NCBI GenBank assembly: GCA_963930645.1
Contig: OZ005652.1
Coordinates: forward strand, 264,199,356 to 264,263,355
DNA length: 64,000 nucleotides
Source of the DNA: Salticus scenicus
Taxonomy: Eukaryota > Arthropoda > Arachnida > Araneae > Salticidae
Reading direction: 5' to 3'
The position numbers were made by a program, and so were the translations under genes. Position 1 is the first letter of the stretch. Each line of letters begins with the position of its first letter. Below are positions 23,875 to 35,721 of the stretch, one piece after another. Below the pieces are notes generated by a model. That model did no database searches and was not told where the DNA came from. It saw only the letters and a program-made list of their open reading frames with translations.

Positions 23875-25327
23875 TAGCAGGCTTTGCCCGCTTCGCTGGA
23901 CATTAAACTTAAATGAGTTGTCAAAATGCCATATCTTTATTAATAACCTAAGTTCTCGCTGTGATTGGTAGAGGTTTTCTCGCTCCCAATGTGAGGAGTC
24001 TGGGTCCCCACTGTCTTCGGCACAACTTACCCACTTCTTACTTCCCCACCCTCAGCGGGTGAGTTCGAAGTTTTGCAAAATCCCACTAATGTACATAATG
24101 CGTATACTTAATCAATATCCACACACCAAAATTCGCCATTCTAAGATAATTCAAAGCGAATTCAAGCGGAAAAACATGTTTTTGCACATGTTTATTGCCC
24201 TCCGACTCCGAGAAGGGGGGGGGGGTCGAATTTCGTGAAATGCAGTTACAATAAGTGCCAGATGCATACAAACAATTTACGCACCAAATTTCTTGACGAC
24301 AGAAGTCTTTAATAGACAGCATTATAAATAAATAAACACAAAAAGCACAGCCTAAGTATCGGAACCCTTTGGTGACTTTCAATATTTTAAGCCATTTTTG
24401 CGATGAACTGAATTGGCTATCTCAATTGTGCAATTAAAGATCTTGGCGAGAAACGTCCGAGATACTTCGGTGCCGAATTTCAAATTTTGCCAAAGGGATC
24501 CAATACTAAAGCTGTTCCATATCGAATCTGGGTTGAAAACGGAAAAAGGGTAAAATAAGTTAGAAATATCAGACCTATATTTATAAATTTGATACCGAAT
24601 GAAAGGGGCGACTTTGCTGAATCCAGGGGTTCAAACAGTTTTTCGATGCGACAATTAGATTTTTAAAAAATAACTAAAGTATGAAATTTAAGTGGCAACG
24701 GAAAAACGGATAAAGGGAAAAATAAATTAGAAATATCAGACCTATCATTACAAATTCAGTACCAAATGAAAGAGGTGATTTTTCTGAATCCTGGAGTGTA
24801 AACAGTTTTTCGATACGATAATTAGATTTTATAAAATTAACTAAAGTATGAAACTTAGATGGCAACACTTCATTTCAATCTTTTCATAATTTGTAGTGAA
24901 AATCACGCGAATACAAAAGTCTTTAACTTAAAAATTTATTTTTATATTTTATTTTTTCATTCAATGCATTTTAGTGAAAAAATATTTATGGCGCATGCGC
25001 AGGCGTTTTTTACCCACAATTTAAACACTAATCATAATTTTGAAAATTTCTATAGATATAATTTCAAGTTGGGTGAAGACCTAAGTTTCTGCCAAGCGCC
25101 GTTAAATTCCGTCCAGCCGTTCTCGAGTGATGCCCGGACAAACGTGTTTTAGTCTTTTACCCCCTAGGGGGGGGGGAACGGGGGGGAATTTCTGAAAAGT
25201 TGATAGATATAATTTTAAGTTGGGTGAAGACCAAAATTCCTGCCAAGCGCCGTTGAATTCCGTCCAGCCGTTCTCAAGTGATGCCCGGACAAAAAAAGCG
25301 ACATTCGGACACGATGACACACACACA

Positions 25328-25387
<60 letters not shown>

Positions 25388-25500
25388 CAAAATTTTCTGA
25401 AGTCATTTTCGGCTTTCAAGGGGTGTAAAACATGAAGATATCGCAAAATTTTTTGATTCCGACAAATTTACAGACAAAAGTCTGATTTTATTAATATAGA
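23875..25500 (+). mobile_element. RTE-like non-autonomous retroelement inside the CACTG element
   Basis: Starts ACTAGCAGGCTTTGCCCGC and ends TTATTAATATAGAT. It contains two copies of a GCCAAGCGCCGTT.AATTCC / GTCCAGCCGTTCTC segment (about 25090 and 25243) followed by GATGCCCGGACAAA, which I know from the 3' tails of RTE-type LINEs. An earlier part (24540-24860) is a diverged 150-bp tandem repeat, GTTAGAAATATCAGACCTAT..., also seen at 41540-41680. Copy 2 of the host element lacks the insert at the same place. No reverse transcriptase is present. Confidence 0.5.
25316..25385. repeat. (AC)n microsatellite
   Basis: About 34 AC units, within the RTE-like tail; the Val/Cys and Thr/His frames across it are artefacts. 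Confidence 0.95.
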
Positions 25501-25737
25501 TCACTTTAAGGAAAGAAATCATTATCATCGAGGGATGCAACCTTCACATATTGTTATGCATTATTAAAAAATTTTGGTCCTCTAAATATGAAATTTAAGA
25601 TAATAATATTTATTAAGTTTAAGATACCATACTATCAATAGTTTTATGGCAAAAAATTAGAAATAAAACATAACAGTGCGATTTGTTTCACGAATACAGC
25701 AGTATATTAATCATAAAAACACGTAGGATTGTATTCG

Positions 25738-25835
25738 ACAGTAGCGTGATTGGTAAATGCTTCACTCCGACGATGCTTGGCTTGAGGTTTCGGTTTCAAT
25801 AGACAGTGTGAGTTCGAATCCCAACGCCGAAAAAT
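25738..25835 (+). other. tRNA-like module in CACTG element copy 1
   Basis: TAGCGTGATTGG (25742-25753) resembles a pol III A box, and GTTCGAATCC (25812-25821) matches the B box. TTCG before and CGAA after can pair as part of an acceptor stem, and a D-stem AGCG/TGCT is possible. The T stem has only three of five pairs and there is no clear anticodon stem. I read it as a decayed tRNA or tRNA-derived promoter, not a working tRNA. Confidence 0.45.
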
Positions 25836-26150
25836 GGGACTTTATTTTTTTTATTTTTTAATATAAATATTTCATTAATGCTCTAAACAATTCTAAAATA
25901 CATTTTTAACAGAAAACATAATCGCACGCCATATTTATTTATTTATTAAAAAGCCTTAAAAACGGAAGTATTTTTAAGCCTAACGTGGCTGTGTTTTTAA
26001 GCCTGAAACGTGGCGGCGTTTTAAGACACTTGCAATATCTTAATTTCTGCTGCAAAGGTGTCTTAAAAAGTAAGACTTTTTTTCCGCTTAAAAAGTGACC
26101 ATCCATTTAAGACACTTTTTAAACTAAATTTAAGACATTTACGTTTACAG

Positions 26151-26152
<2 letters not shown>

Positions 26153-26185
<33 letters not shown>

Positions 26186-26187
26186 TA
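26153..26187. repeat. (AAT)n microsatellite
   Basis: About 11 AAT units directly abutting the right end of the CACTG element. Confidence 0.9.
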
Positions 26188-26329
26188 ACACATGATGACG
26201 AAAGAGTGGCTACCGCTAGCTAATCTACGTACTCGTTAGGTATATGTGACAAACTTAAAGCAAAATAAATAAATAAATAAATAAAATAAAATAAAATAAT
26301 AAAAAAATTCGGGATGTGTCAACTTGCAC

Positions 26330-26720
26330 ATACAGGAACCTTAGTTTAAATAGTCCAGCTGGTTTGTGCACAGGGTCTAAAAGGTAGATTTAAGTATAGT
26401 TTAATATATTTATATTTATTGAAACATAATGAAATTGACATTTGTTATTCAAATTGATAAAAACATGATTTTTAAAGAATATAGTATAATTAGCATTAAT
26501 GTGACTAATTTACAGGGTTCTATAAAAGCATTTAGATGCACCAGAGAATGTAAGTGAAAATTGCTCGAAGTTCTGTTTCACATATGTTATGCGTTACTAC
26601 ACTGTTCAACGAAGATTTATTTTAAATGCTAATGATTTCGATTGATCTCTCTGCTTGACTGTCTAGTCTGTTTCTCCGTCCACGTTCTGAAATTTTTAAA
26701 TATTAAAAGATTTTTCAAAC
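26330..26720 (+). repeat. Family A relic
   Basis: CTGGTTTGTGCACAGGGTC, then AACATAATGAAATTGACATTTGTTATTCAAATTGATAAAAACATG, AAAGAATATAGTATAATTAGCATTAATG.GACT, TTTACAGGGTTC and CTCTGCTTGACTGTCTAG occur in family A order. Confidence 0.5.
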
Positions 26721-27013
26721 GATTGGTAAAAATGAATTAAAATCAATTTCTAAAAAAGTAGTTTAAAAAGTATTTTATTTTTATTTTATTTTAAGAAATT
26801 GGAAGTATTTAATTTTTGTCATTGTTCTAGTACTTGCTCATTGCAAATTAAGCTTGTAGAATATTTATATATATGTATTTATATATACCGCCTGTAATTG
26901 TCTTACTATTGCCTTAAAATACTTTGATTTATTCTGATTAAATATATTTAGGCAAGACTTTCATAATGAAAAATCGGTGGCTTCACAATAAATAGATACG
27001 TAATTCCATTATA

Positions 27014-28373
27014 CACAATCTACCAACAAGTATCTGGACACTTTCGAATTTAGACATTTTGTCAAATATCTAGAAAAGTTCTTTAGGAATCACCTTGAAA
27101 CTTTGGTAATGTAATCAACATGTTATATCTCATATTTTATAATAAAAGTTGTGTCCTGAAAAATAAAAGAGGACCCGAAAAAATTATGAAAAAATCAAAA
27201 TGTTTTGGATCATCCTGTAAAAAGTAATACTTTTCTCATTATCTGTATACATTTTTATGAGACTATCGCAAATATTTATAGAGATATAACGGTTTAAAAA
27301 AAAAAAAATCCACTTTTTCAATTACACACGTAGGGAAAACCCATTGCAAAGCCACTTTTAGAAAAATTTGGCATACTACATCAGACACAGCATACTGCAA
27401 TCAGAATTAAAAAATGTTAAATATCTTACGAAATATGAGCATTTTTATTAAATAATTTTAAACTGCGCATGCGCTAGCTTTAAAAAAAAATTTATTTGTA
27501 TAATTCAATAACTAAAATTACTGAGAAATATTTATGGAAACCTCAAACAAATATCGTGCAAATTAAAAAAGTTATGAGAGATAGAATGAACAGAATTTCA
27601 GTTCCTCTCAAAAAACAGGAAAATGTTAGGGGGGGTTATCCATATTCATTTACAATCAGCGAAAACACTGTATTACCATTGGGCATTGATTGAATCTAAA
27701 TAAAAATGTAAGTAAAACCCCTTATATCTTAGCTTTTATTTTGAGAGGAACTGAAATTCTGTTCATTTTATCTCTCATAACTTTTTTAATTTACACGATA
27801 TTTGTTTGGGGCTTCCACGTAAGTTGCTCAATACCTTTGACTATTAAATTATGCAAATAAATTTTTTATAAAGATTGCGCATGCGTAGTTAAAAATTATT
27901 TAGTAAAAGTGCGCATATTTCGTAATTCTTGTATTCTGATTGCAGTATGCTGTATCTAATGCAGTATGGCAAATTTTCCAAAAATATCTTTGCACTGGGT
28001 CTAATACCCTACGTATTATAATAAAAAAGTGGAAACTTTTTTTAAAAAAATAAAAAACCGATTTATCTCCATGAATATAAATGGTAGCTTCCTAAAATTT
28101 ATACAGATAATGTGAAAAATCTTCATAATCACATGCTACAGCCAAAGCGCATTTAAAGCATTACTTTTTTGTAGGGTGATATAAAACATTTCGTTTTTTG
28201 TTTAATATTTTACTAGTCCACTTCTCTTCTTCAGGACACACATTTTATTGAAATATATGAGACATAATATATGCGTTTCACTACCAAAGTAAGTTGATTT
28301 CTAAAGAACTTTTCTGGATATTGGACAAAATGAATAAATTCGAAAGTGTCCAAATACATATTGGTAGATAGTG
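27014..28373. mobile_element. 1.36-kb foldback element with about 600-bp inverted arms
   Basis: The left arm (27014-27613) and right arm (27738-28373) are reverse complements with scattered changes. Examples are CTGGACACTTTCGAATTT near 27034 against AAATTCGAAAGTGTCCA near 28337, and GAATTTCAGTTCCTCTCAAAA against TTTTGAGAGGAACTGAAATTC. The ends are CACAATCTACC / GGTAGATAGTG flanked by TA on both sides. The loop is about 125 bp. The 65-codon frame at 27496 is incidental. A TA duplication fits a Tc1/mariner-type MITE. One arm of the same family recurs at 42387-42900. Confidence 0.85.
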
Positions 28374-28375
28374 TA

Positions 28376-29840
28376 GTAACAAAATATTAATATGAATACA
28401 GGATTAATATGAATACCGGATGAATACATGAATGAGAAATATTAATAATGAATGAAGGACTTAAAATCTAACGGCTCTATTAATGTTTTCATGGCAAAGA
28501 AATTCTGGAATAATAACCGGTATATTATTTTTAGTAAATAAATTAGGAGCAAATCAGAACGCTAGCGATAGCTTCTACAGAAAAAAAAAAAGGGGGGGGG
28601 GGGCATTTTGTTTCGTATAATTTATTTTGTTTATTGCTGTCAACTACACATTATGTATGAATTTATTTTTAATTTTTCAGCAACAAATGATTGCATACTC
28701 AATTCAGCAATGCAAAATTTTCTTGAATTTCAATGAAAATTTTGAATAAAAACTATTGAAAATTTGAACAAATAGTGTAACTAAAAAGTGAGATAAAAAT
28801 TTCATTAAAAAATATGTGATTGCCTATTTTATTATTTTTTGTTTCGTGTATAATATTTTGCAAAATTTTAACCATAATACACCCAATTTTAATAACATAT
28901 AATGTACTTTTCTCTCTCTATATATATATATGTATTGAAAAAAAAAAAAAAAAAAAAGAAAGGGCAATTTCACCGCTATTCGAATTCTTTGTCTGAGACC
29001 GCATCTTCTCGTGAACAGAGGGTTCTCAGCATCACAAAAGGTACCAATATTTGCAAATAATTCAAAAAACATGTTTATCTTGGTTAGAAATGTTCATTAC
29101 CTAAAGTTATTAATTAAAAACTTCTTGTTAATAATGGTATTCTATTTGCCAACTTGCAAATCGTTTCTCTTCTATATGCATAAGATGAAAGTGTTGGATT
29201 CGTGGAAACTTTTGATTTTGAATTTTTGATGGATTTACACATTTTTATATGCTTTGAACACAATTTTATGATTTGTAGAAAATGTCTGTCTGTGTGTCCA
29301 AAATTTTGTGGACGCTGTATCTTACGAATATGTAGACGTAGACGAAAAGCAATATAAGTTTATATTTTGGTTGGTTTTTGATTTAAATAGGTGCTTATTA
29401 GTTTTTGGCTAAAAATCACCCTATGTGTGGCGTTTCCGTCTTAATTTTAATATAGTAGAATAAAACAAAAATTCATATAAATGTGAGCAATGAAAACATT
29501 TTTAGCGAATCATTACGAAATAAAAAAGAATTATTTATAACAAAAATAAGCTTCTTCTTCTTCTTCCTTTTTTTTTTTTTTTTTTTTTTTCATGCGTAGG
29601 AATACTGTTTTACCCCTGGAAGCGAAGGCGAGGTACTATTTTTCAATACGGGTTTCTGTTAATAGAACTCGTCTAGACCTTAAAAGCGAATGATTGAACC
29701 ATACATCTATGATAATTTAAAATAAAGTTATGACCTTTTTTCAATTTTAACAAAAAACAAATAAATGAATAAAAAAAATAAAAAATTATACAGATTATTA
29801 TTTCATTATTTAAAACATGAAAATCTGACATTGACAGACT
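28376..29840. other. No recognisable gene
   Basis: Contains a poly-A/poly-G junction near 28580-28602, a TA and poly-A tract at about 28918-28956, and a TTC/poly-T run at 29549-29590. A GC-richer unique piece at about 28960-29060 has no assignable frame. GGAAGCGAAGGCGAGGTACTATT at 29619 may be a relic of the GGACTATTAGT MITE family, but this is weak. Confidence 0.4.
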
Positions 29841-30047
29841 TTAATTTAGTGCCAGAGGCCTACTGCTAAACTTGTTAATATCGACAAATTCTTCTTTAGT
29901 TAATTCGTGACGATCTAAATTCCATGATAAAGTTTTCATTAAATCAAACCAATGTGTTTCAGCTGCAGATATTGTAACAAATAACGTTGGAAGTCCAAAC
30001 TGTCTTATAGCCGCAAAACAGCGTTTTTTCTCTTTTTCCCAATGAGG
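29841..30047 (-). pseudogene. Helitron Rep/helicase N-terminal-domain fragment
   Basis: The minus strand reads open for 68 codons from about 30047 to a TAA at 29841-29843. The segment AAIRQFGLPTLFVTISAAE followed by a Trp and a Leu-rich helix matches the helitron-like N domain of rolling-circle transposon proteins, where a Gly-x-Pro-Thr-x-Phe-x-Thr-x-Ser-Ala-x-Glu stretch is characteristic. No start codon belongs to it: the frame runs upstream straight into the 29-bp minisatellite. Neither the His-Tyr replication motifs nor the helicase motifs are present. It is a short dead fragment and does not show that an active Helitron is nearby. Confidence 0.7.
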
Positions 30048-31085
30048 GGGAGGTGTGCCTTGGGGGGGGGGGACTCATGTCAAAGTTGTACCTTGGAGGG
30101 GACTCATGTCAAAGTTGGGCCTTGGGGGGACTTCATTCAATAAATCCCCATTCAATAAACCGACTGTAATAGGCCCTTAGCACTATTAAGAGTGTATTAT
30201 AAAAATTCGACAACGCTGTACCGACTGAAATAGGGGTACCTTGGGGGAGACTCATGTCAAAGTTGGGCCTGGGGGGGACTCATGTCAAAGTTGTGCCTTG
30301 GGGGGACTTCATTCAATAAATCCCCATTCAATAAACCGACTGAAATAGGCCCTTAGCACTATTAAGAGTGTATTATAAAAATTCGACAACGCTGTACCGA
30401 CTGAAATAGGGGGACTTTGGGGGGGACTCATGTCAAAGTTGGGCCTGGGGGGGGACTCATGTCAAAGTTGTGCCTTGGGGGGACTTCATTCAATAAATCC
30501 CCATTCAATAAACCGACTGAAATAGGCCCTTAGCACTATTGAGAGTGTATTATAAAAATTCGACAACGCTGTACCGACTGAAATAGGGGTACTTTGGGGG
30601 GGAATCATGTCAAAGTTGGGCCTGGGGGGGGACTCATGTCAAAGTTGTGCCTTGGGGGGACTTCATTCAATAAATCCCCATTCAATTAACCGACTGAAAT
30701 AGGCCCTTAGCACTATTAAGAGTGTATTATAAAAATTCGACAACGCTGTACCGACTGAAATAGGGGTACTTTGGGGGGGAATCATGTCAAAGTTGGGCCT
30801 GGGGGGGACTCATGTCAAAGTTGTGCCTTGGGGGGACTTCATTCAATAAATCCCCATTCAATTAACCGACTGAAATAGGCCCTTAGCACTATTAAGAGTG
30901 TATTATAAAAATTCGACAACGCTGTACCGACTGAAATAGGGGTACTTTGGGGGGGACTCATGTCAAAGTTGTGCCTTGGGGGGACTTCATTCAATAAATC
31001 CCCATTCAATAAACCGACTGAAATAGGCCCTTAGCACTATTAAGAGTGTATTATAAAAATTCGACAACTGTACCGACTGAAATAG
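30048..31085 (+). repeat. Compound satellite, six units of about 177 bp
   Basis: ACTTCATTCAATAAATCCCC recurs at 30130, 30306, 30483, 30660, 30836 and 30984 (periods 176, 177, 177, 176, 148). Each full unit holds two 29-bp modules (GGACTCATGTCAAAGTTG with a GCCTTGGGGGG end) and a spacer of about 118 bp in which ACCGACTGAAATAGG occurs twice. The last unit is shorter by one 29-bp module. The copies are nearly identical, which implies recent amplification or homogenisation. Confidence 0.95.
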
Positions 31086-31589
31086 GCCTCTAGCACTAAT
31101 AAATAAAATTAGAAAGTAATTTATCTACAAAGCACAAAATCGACTTTCTTTTGACATTTAGTGTTAAAATTCCCTGAGATAAAACGTTTTCTTTCATCAC
31201 ATAAATAATTTTTAACAAATAATTATTTAAACATTAATTAAATAATAATTTTAATAAATAATCATTTTAATCAATATATAACCAGTCTTTACGTTGAACA
31301 AAACTACAAATGTTTACACAACGATATTTTGACATTGACATTTTAAACGTTGTGTAAATTTTAATCATTTTTAATGCACTAATTTATCTGGGAAAATATA
31401 GGAGAATGTTTTGCGATGTCCACGTCATACTGTGTTTTTGTTGGGCTAGTTTTAATCAGGTAAAAGCGATTGTTGTCATAAGAATCAATTCATTTAAAAT
31501 ATGAGTTTTGGTAAAAAAGTTGAAGGTATAAAAAACCTTAGGTTACCGTATTTTAAATACATATATATAAATTTTTATTATATTATTTG

Positions 31590-32571
31590 CACTGTAAATA
31601 GAAGTGTCTTAAATTCAGATAGAAATGTGTCTGAAATACCAGTTTAGACACATAAATGTCTGAAACACTTACGCATGCAAAATTTCAGACGCATGTGCTG
31701 TCTTAAATTAAGACACATAAGTGTCTTTTTATAAATGAGCTAAGTGTCTGAATAAGGTTGATATGTGTGAAATTAAGACATATTACAGTTTAGGCACATA
31801 AAAATGCAGATATTTTAGAATTTAGGCATTTAGAAATTCAGACATTTCAACTTTCAGACACTTACAAATTCAGATATTTGTATTACTTAACAAATTTTCC
31901 ATATGGAATCTACTTTAAACAGTATGGATATCCTGTTTAAAAAATTTTTAACAAATAAATTTAACATTATTTTATATAATATAAGTAGTTAACTTATTTA
32001 AAATACTTAGATGGGAAACTTACTCGGTTAAAAATTAAAAAACAAAGTTAAGTTTTATTTTAGAGTTCTCACATGTAATAAAACTAAAAATATTAAGATA
32101 AACGAAGTATGCAACTTGTAGCTAAGAAAGCGAATTTGTAACTAAACAATCTTAAACAATTTGTGCATAATTGATTTTTTCCCCCCGTTTTAAAACTTTT
32201 TTTCTTTCGCAATGTTTGCCTACACTTCAAAATGTAAAAGAACAAATTTTTTGGTTTTCATATACATAGTTTGTTTTCTTGAAAATACCACTTAAAAAAA
32301 AAAAAAATCGTTTGAAATATATAGTCTTCTATTTTTTCATATTTATTGCACATTTTACCAAAAACTCTAAACCTCTATACATAAAATTTAAGATAATAAT
32401 ATGTATTAAGTTTAGTTATTATGGATAGTTTTATTGCAAAGACACAAAACTTCAATTTATTTTACGGATACTAGAATATATTTCATTATACAAGCAACAT
32501 ACAGCGTGTCTCCCGGTGACTTGATCGGGAAGACGAATGAATCTTTTGGTTCGATTCCCAGCACGGGCAAA

Positions 32572-32609
<38 letters not shown>

Positions 32610-32899
32610 TAAAATTTATTAATGTTTTTTTTTTTTATGCTCTAGGAGATTCTAAAATATATTTTTCACAGATAAACAGTATAACACGCAAATGTATTTA
32701 TTTATTTATGAAAAATATTCACTGTAAACAGGATAAAAAATGGCGGAATTTCAGACACTTAAGCGTGTGAAACGGTGTGCCTTTTAAGATAATTCAAGTG
32801 TCTGTAAGTAATAAATAAGACACTTTTTAGCATCTTAAAATTAAACACCCCATTTTAGACACATTTGTGTCTGAATTTCAGATACTTGAATTTACAGTG
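31590..32899. mobile_element. CACTG-ended element, copy 2
   Basis: The ends CACTGTAAATAGAAGTGTCTT and (reverse complement) CACTGTAAATTCAAGTATCTG are inverted. TG flanks both sides, possibly a 2-bp target duplication. The subterminal zones at 31600-31880 and 32720-32899 carry the same GTGTCT/AGACAC words as copy 1. The interior matches copy 1, for example AAATTTAAGATAATAATATGT near 32387 against 25588. It holds a tRNA-like module and a 30-base T run; no transposase. Confidence 0.75.
32500..32578 (+). other. tRNA-like module in CACTG element copy 2
   Basis: GGTTCGATTCC (32548-32558) is an exact pol III B box, preceded by an AGCGTGTCTCCCGGTGAC segment at the A-box position and followed by a long T run (32575-32608) that could act as a pol III stop. 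It sits where copy 1 has its tRNA-like module, but the sequence is well diverged. The cloverleaf is incomplete. Confidence 0.45.
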
Positions 32900-34435
32900 T
32901 GAAAATTTAATGTTTCTTAATAATTAAGAGTATTTATTTGTGAAGATGAAAGTCATCTTCTTTTTCGTCTGTAGTTATAACAAAATATTGCGCTTTATTA
33001 ATTTGTCATGCGTTATTTTCCCAAGACTTTTACATTTTACTTACATTCTAAACAGCATCATTTTTGACTTTGTTCAATTTTTACGTGTTTTTTAAAATGC
33101 TTCGAATAAAGAAAAACTTACTATAAAAATTTTTTCAGAAATTTTGCTTGTATATTAAATAAATTTTCATTATATATATATATACATATATAAGCAATAT
33201 AACAGTCTATTTATTAATATTTAATACATAGACAATTATTTACATATTTTATTTATACGTCTAAATAACTTAAACAAAAAAAATATACTTCCTTCAACAA
33301 TATTATCCAATCTAGGTGAATTTTTCAACAACAAAAAATAAAAACTGTTTCATAAATTTATGAAACATACTTAATTAATATTTAAGCTTGAGTTATGAAT
33401 TTTTTTTTCCCAAGAGCTTCTATGATTAATTTGGGACTTCCGAAATTTGACGATAAAAAAATCTGCATAGAACTTTTTCAGAACACAGTCGTTAATCAAT
33501 GTCACCGAGACTTTGCACCACCCAGCACATTGATCACAGTCTTTTGTTGTCACACAATTTATGATTAACATTGTTTTTCTTACAAAAATAACATATTCTA
33601 TGTACGCATACATAAGAAAAGAAAGTGAAAATTGTTGTAAGAAAAACTACTACAATTTAATTTCGGAAGAATTCTTTCGTGATTTCGCACTATTTATTTT
33701 AAATCATTTTTAGTTGTTGCATCTTTATATATATATATATATATATATAAACATTGTAACCAAAATTTTATAAAACACACGTTTTAATCATAGAAGATTT
33801 TTTTGTTGAAGGATTGCTCATTAGAAACGAAAAACAGGGAAATCTTTGTAACAGGGTCCCCATCGTACCATAGAAAATTGGCTCCTTAGAAAGGTGGTTT
33901 TTAAATAAAGGTGTTATTTAAAAAATCATAAGTCAGGAAACAAATGCTGTGAATTACGTGTTCTTTTATAGTTATATATATTTACATTGCATTCCGTTAA
34001 GAAATTGTAAAACCTCGTTGATTTTGAAAATTATGAAGTAAAAAATGTTATTTATACACGTGAGATAGCCAATTAGGTTTCAGTAGTTTTGAATAAGAAA
34101 ATAAATGAGTAAGTTAATAAAAATATAAGCAATAATTGAAAAATAGATTTTAAAAGAATTATAACTATAAAGACTATTTTTCTAAAGACAAAGCATTGTA
34201 ATAAATAACATTATAAATTTAAAACGACAAAATTAACACGATATTGGACGATATTAACACGATTACACCATTTATCCTTATAATTTGAAACACCCTGTTT
34301 GTCATTAAAGTGACCAAGTGATTAAGTTCTGACTCAGTTGCCATTTTTTTTCAATGGCTATTTCTAGTTCACTGGCAGATAAAAAGCTGTATATTGTTAG
34401 CATAAACTTTGCGAGATAATATAAATTATATACAT

Positions 34436-34483
<48 letters not shown>

Positions 34484-35110
34484 GCAGCATTTATTTGCAT
34501 TCTTGAATTTTTGCTGAACTTTTACTTACTTTTTCTTCTGGTAAATTATTTCACACCAATGAAATTCTCGCATATCTTTTTAGTTTATTGTGTTTATTAA
34601 AAACGAATATTCATCAACACCAATATTTGACCACATTTAACTGTAATAAAAGCTTATGTAATGTTAAAATAACAAAAATAACACGACAGAGATGAAGAAA
34701 CAAATATAAATACTTCATTTTCTCCGACTGTTTTATTATAGAAAGATTACATATTCTATTGTCTTTTGCAATAGATTATAGAAATAAAAATCATAAAAAA
34801 AGGGGAAAAAATCTAGTTTTGTTAGACAACAATGGAAAAACAACATTAATTGCATTAGATCAAAAGGTGGATTAATCAGAAGAAATTATCTGATTTCTCT
34901 CTTTTTTTCATGTTTTTATCCAGTCAAGGAATAGAGATACGTCTTGTTGTTTTTTCATCCATTATGATAGGATGAAAATCAATCTCAATTTAATGAGTAA
35001 CAGGCATTTCAAAATACTTTTAGACATGTTAGACAACAATATACAAACAGTGATAGTCGCATTTGATGGATTAATAGTTACTGGTATCGCCCAATGGTCG
35101 AAACGTGATC
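32900..35110. other. No recognisable gene
   Basis: AT-rich unique sequence with TA runs at about 33175-33190, 33723-33750 and 34442-34480, and many short A and T tracts. An 80-codon minus-strand frame at 33371-33613 has no features I can interpret. Confidence 0.4.

Positions 35111-35112
<2 letters not shown>

Positions 35113-35148
<36 letters not shown>
35113..35148. repeat. Poly-T run
   Basis: About 35 T residues. Confidence 0.95.
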
Positions 35149-35149
<1 letters not shown>

Positions 35150-35339
35150 TAAAACAAAGCAAAGTAATTGCCTTCTAAGTAAACGGAATTAAATTTCAAC
35201 ACTGCTGCGCCAATTGTTTGTTGAAATTCATAGAAAGTTAATCAGCAGAGTTTTACTTAATATATTTATCTAAGTTTGGTACACTGTAGATGCTGAGTCT
35301 TTCCTGAAATGAGAGGAAATCGCATCGTGGAAGCACCCC

Positions 35340-35720
35340 CTGTTCGATGATATGGCCCAAAAGCTAATCGGAACCAATTCAAACGAAGATCCAACCAAAT
35401 ATCAAGTTCGGTTAAATTAAGTCCATTGGTTCATAAAGTGCAACTGCAAATTCCAACTGAAAAAGGCAGATATTTTCAAAAAATGGTCGAATTGAGTTCA
35501 GGAAATCTGAAAACGTGTAACTTCATTAAAAACCGAAAATCTAAATTTTTTCTGAATCTTGTACTTTCTTTTTAATATGCAGAGGATAGTATAATAAATC
35601 CACTTTTTTAAAAAATAAGTAGTCAATTTCAGTTAATTGAAATTCAAGGTAATCTCAAAACGGATAAATTCATCGAAATCTGAAAATCGAAATTTTTTCC
35701 GCATCTTCTACTTTCTTCTT
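35340..35720 (+). repeat. Retroelement-tail-like repeat with internal duplication
   Basis: AACCGAAAATCTAAATTTTTTCTGAATCTTGTACTTTC and TCTGAAAATCGAAATTTTTTCCGCATCTTCTACTTTC are two diverged copies about 155 bp apart. AAATAAGTAGTCAATTTCAG recurs at 37049. Confidence 0.55.
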
Positions 35721-35721
35721 A

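Larger units (their letters stand above)
23157..26152. mobile_element. CACTG-ended element, copy 1 (CACTA/CMC-like, non-autonomous)
   Basis: The left end CACTGCAAATAAAAGGGTCTT and the right end (reverse complement CACTGTAAACGTAAATGTCTT) are matching inverted ends. Both subterminal zones are packed with GTGTCTTAAA / TTTCAGACAC words in both orientations. Such subterminal repeats and CACT ends fit the CACTA/CMC group; that assignment is an inference. The element sits inside an AAT repeat: AATAATAATAA precedes it and AATAATAATAAT follows. It has no transposase frame. It has been split by an RTE-like insertion (23875-25500) and contains a tRNA-like module. The interior matches copy 2 at 31590-32899. 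Confidence 0.7.

Noticed and set aside
25102..25446. 114-codon frame with a Val-Cys repeat
   Set aside because: Translation of an AC microsatellite inside an RTE-like tail.
25738..25835. Functional tRNA gene
   Set aside because: The B box and part of the acceptor pair, but the T stem is broken and there is no proper anticodon stem, so only a tRNA-like module is claimed.
30048..31085. CRISPR-like array of regular repeats and spacers
   Set aside because: The spacers are identical to each other, the setting is eukaryotic, and no cas-like gene exists; it is a satellite.
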